From Chitinophagaceae bacterium (GTDB lineage Bacteria; Bacteroidota; Bacteroidia; Chitinophagales; Chitinophagaceae): a stretch of DNA of 7,983 bases. The first letter of the stretch is position 1; the number at the start of each line of letters is the position of its first letter. The position numbers and the translations under genes are program-made. Under the pieces are notes generated by a model that made no database searches, was not told the DNA's origin, and saw only the letters and a program-made list of their open reading frames with translations. The stretch lies in the NCBI GenBank assembly GCA_014379785.1, contig JACMLD010000386.1, positions 1 to 7,983 of the forward strand, given 5' to 3'. Below are positions 7,201 to 7,983 of this stretch, one piece after another.

Positions 7201-7983
7201 CTGACATTTGACACAGGTGAATAAGTAAAAGGTGCACAACCGCCCGCTGGGGCATTTGCAATTCCAACAACAGGTTTGGTAATAATGATGAAGCCATTTT
7301 TTGTCACAGTATTCCTGCAGCCTTTGCTATCTGTAATGGTAAGTGTTACATTAAATGTCCCGGCAGTGTTATAAATATGCGTGGGATTTTTTTGTGTGCT
7401 GGTGCCTGCGTCGCCAAAGTTCCAAAGCCAGCTCACTGCGTCCGGCGATATATCCTGAAAGCTGACGGTCAGTGGCGCCTGGCAGGATGCCGTCTTCAGA
7501 GCCGTAAAGTCTGCGACCGGATTTGGAAAAATTCTGATATTTTTTATCGCTGAATCGCCACAAGATGGAAAACTGCTGTACAGTTTCACGGCATAAACAC
7601 CCGGTGTTGTAAATGTTTTGACCGGATTATTTACAGAAGAAGAATCGCCATCTCCGAACACCCAGCGCGAACTGGCAGGAAGGGGAGAAGAGGTATTCTG
7701 AAAGTTGACCGGACTGTTAAGGCATGCGCTGTCAGGAGCTGTGAAAGAGGTAGCGTTGCCGCTGACAACAATGTTTTTTGTAATGATTTCCTGACAGCCA
7801 TAATCACTGACCGCTGTAAGTTTTACAGCAAAAGACCCAGCCGCTGCGTAAGAAGCAACCGGATCGGTGAGCGTTGAGGTGGTACTATTGCCAAAATCCC
7901 AGTTATAGGTTAGATTGCCTGGACCGGCAGTCTGATTTGAAAAAGTAATATTGAATGGTGCACGGCAGGTGGCCGGACTGGTA
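4239..7983 (-). CDS. Giant tandem-PKD surface protein with C-terminal CHU_C (T9SS type B) domain, 5' end outside window
   Basis: A cell-surface or secreted protein exported by T9SS, probably an adhesin. The 1247 complete residues visible (numbered from 7982) contain 13 PKD domains (1-1071), mostly recognisable by WDFGDG or a variant and a following NPxHxY...GxYxVxL strand. A PKD-like module follows (1072-1150; WSPSTNLSCTNC), then the CHU_C 'gliding motility-associated C-terminal' domain (1151-1247; FIPNTFSPNNDGSNDLF, IRIFNRWGEPVFE, AWDGTYKGK, closing GNVTLLR). CHU_C is the type B T9SS signal, which normally needs a PorP/SprF-type partner; such a gene follows 36 bp downstream. Every PKD domain has exactly two cysteines at equivalent sites, suggesting one disulphide each. 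The frame has no stop up to base 7983, and the GTG at 7659-7661 lies inside a PKD core (WVFGDG), so the true start with its signal peptide is beyond the right edge. The ligand is unknown. Confidence 0.95.
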   Translation of the reverse strand, partial: TSPATCRAPFNITFSNQTAGPGNLTYNWDFGNSTTSTLTDPVASYAAAGSFAVKLTAVSDYGCQEIITKNIVVSGNATSFTAPDSACLNSPVNFQNTSSPLPASSRWVFGDGDSSSVNNPVKTFTTPGVYAVKLYSSFPSCGDSAIKNIRIFPNPVADFTALKTASCQAPLTVSFQDISPDAVSWLWNFGDAGTSTQKNPTHIYNTAGTFNVTLTITDSKGCRNTVTKNGFIIITKPVVGIANAPAGGCAPFTYSPVSNVSAVDGVASYFWDFGDGGATSTLPNPSHTYASTGNYTLKLVITTTDGCKDSVIINNAVKVGTPAVVDFSSAPTTACASASIQFTDLSSTGDQWLWDFGDGTTSTLKNPLHVFADTGLFDIKLTVTNNGCEQTLIKPGFVRALPPLSDFDFAVNCANKLSVNFTNQSKTDPAYGAISYTWSFGDPGNSTSAGPSPTFVFPAYGSYNVKLSVVNGACTHEVTKTVKLVNETADFSVSKAAVCRNENVSFTAINSDPANIVSYDWTINGSGPISAPRTFNTGFPTTGFYNIGLTITDINGCTSNRVINNAVQVTGPTARFGTANDGGCRNTVVTFNDSSISVGTIIEWKFDFGDGKTQTFTAPPFTHVYADTGIYTVTLTVKDNIGCSDTYVSTVGAIITKPKTAFGAEFTTYCPGTPLQFRDSSLGKGLTWAWDFGDGGTSTLQDPLHSYAKIDSVYNVKLVITDSLGCSDTLTRQRYISIKAPKPGLNVTDTTTICPPLETKFFFNGKDYESFVWDFGDGGLSSLKNPTHFYNTYGTYTATLYVTGYGGCIDSAQTVVNVHNPYAETVISYTPVTSCNSLLVDFNLTTPSSTRMTFYFGDGKIDSSQQKVFQHFYPTPSFYSPFLLLTDSQNCAVGIGGPTTIRVLGAEPIFGMDRKKFCDSGDVFFTNYTIANDPITSSVWDFGDGNTATTKDAVHKYTQPGLYIPSLTVTTEAGCTKVLTDTVRVLATPNPIITAPAATCTNSIINFQGNVVIPPDTAISWKWDFGNGVGSNLQNPTYTYPAPGNYTVRLEATNSVGCKDTTSTPITIYPLPVIDVIGDTSFIVGTGITIPMKYSSNVITYSWSPSTNLSCTNCPFPFAKPQFTTKYRVAVTDSNGCANGRDVTLIVLCNDKNFFIPNTFSPNNDGSNDLFYPRGRGIDKIQAIRIFNRWGEPVFEKRNFMANDAAAAWDGTYKGKPAPSDTYVYLIDIICENAAVITTRGNVTLLR
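4770..7983 (-). repeat. Tandem array of 13 diverged PKD-coding units, period 237-258 bp
   Basis: The codons for the WDFGDG core recur on the plus strand as CCATCRCCAAAATCCCA or close variants. Their right ends fall at 7901, 7664, 7424, 7172, 6923, 6671, 6422, 6167, 5915, 5666, 5423, 5165 and 4916. The spacings are 237, 240, 252, 249, 252, 249, 255, 252, 249, 243, 258 and 249 bp, all multiples of three (79-86 codons). The best-preserved core copies (5650-5666, 6907-6923, 7156-7172) differ by at most one base, while sequence between cores is strongly diverged. The unit with its core at 6406-6422 has lost the motif (TINGSG). The array continues past the right edge. Confidence 0.9.

Noticed and set aside
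4900..7901. Regularly spaced 17-bp repeats resembling a spaced-repeat array
   Set aside because: The spacing is 237-258 bp, always a multiple of three, and each copy encodes the WDFGDG core of a PKD domain; this is a protein repeat, not a CRISPR array.

Overview
The window comes from a Bacteroidota chromosome, most likely the Chitinophagales/Chitinophagaceae side of the phylum. Four things point there: a PorP/SprF-family type IX secretion system (T9SS) protein, a giant PKD-repeat protein ending in a gliding-motility-type CHU_C sorting domain, a second small protein ending in a type A T9SS sorting domain, and promoter-like sequences of the Bacteroidota TTG...TAnnTTTG kind. The genus cannot be fixed from the sequence alone.

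Left part (1-902): the chaperone genes dnaJ (cut by the left edge) and grpE lie on the minus strand as a grpE-dnaJ operon, 30 bp apart, with a good Bacteroidota-type promoter at 812-840. Divergently, on the plus strand, a 390-codon RlmI-like rRNA methyltransferase runs from 903 to 2075. Its own TAnnTTTG box sits only 6 bp before the chosen ATG, so its mRNA may be leaderless.

Middle (2076-2656): the methyltransferase gene converges on a small minus-strand gene, 2225-2563. The gap holds a 106-bp imperfect palindromic repeat (2086-2191) and a short octamer tandem repeat. The small gene encodes little more than a signal peptide and a type A T9SS C-terminal domain.

Right part (2657-7983): reading right to left on the minus strand, a very large tandem-PKD surface protein (5' end beyond the window) is followed 36 bp later by a PorP/SprF-family gene and 49 bp after that by a PrxQ/AhpE-like peroxiredoxin. 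The PKD protein and PorP/SprF protein form the classical pair of a T9SS type B cargo and its probable cognate outer-membrane partner. The visible 1247 residues of the cargo comprise 13 PKD domains spaced 79-86 residues apart, each with exactly two cysteines at equivalent places, then one PKD-like module and a CHU_C domain.

No tRNA, rRNA, CRISPR array, transposase or phage gene was seen, and no gene-free stretch exceeds 300 bp. Most of the window is conventional. The least ordinary items are the cargo/PorP cassette with its regular cysteine pairs, the sorting-domain-only mini-protein, and the palindromic repeat.
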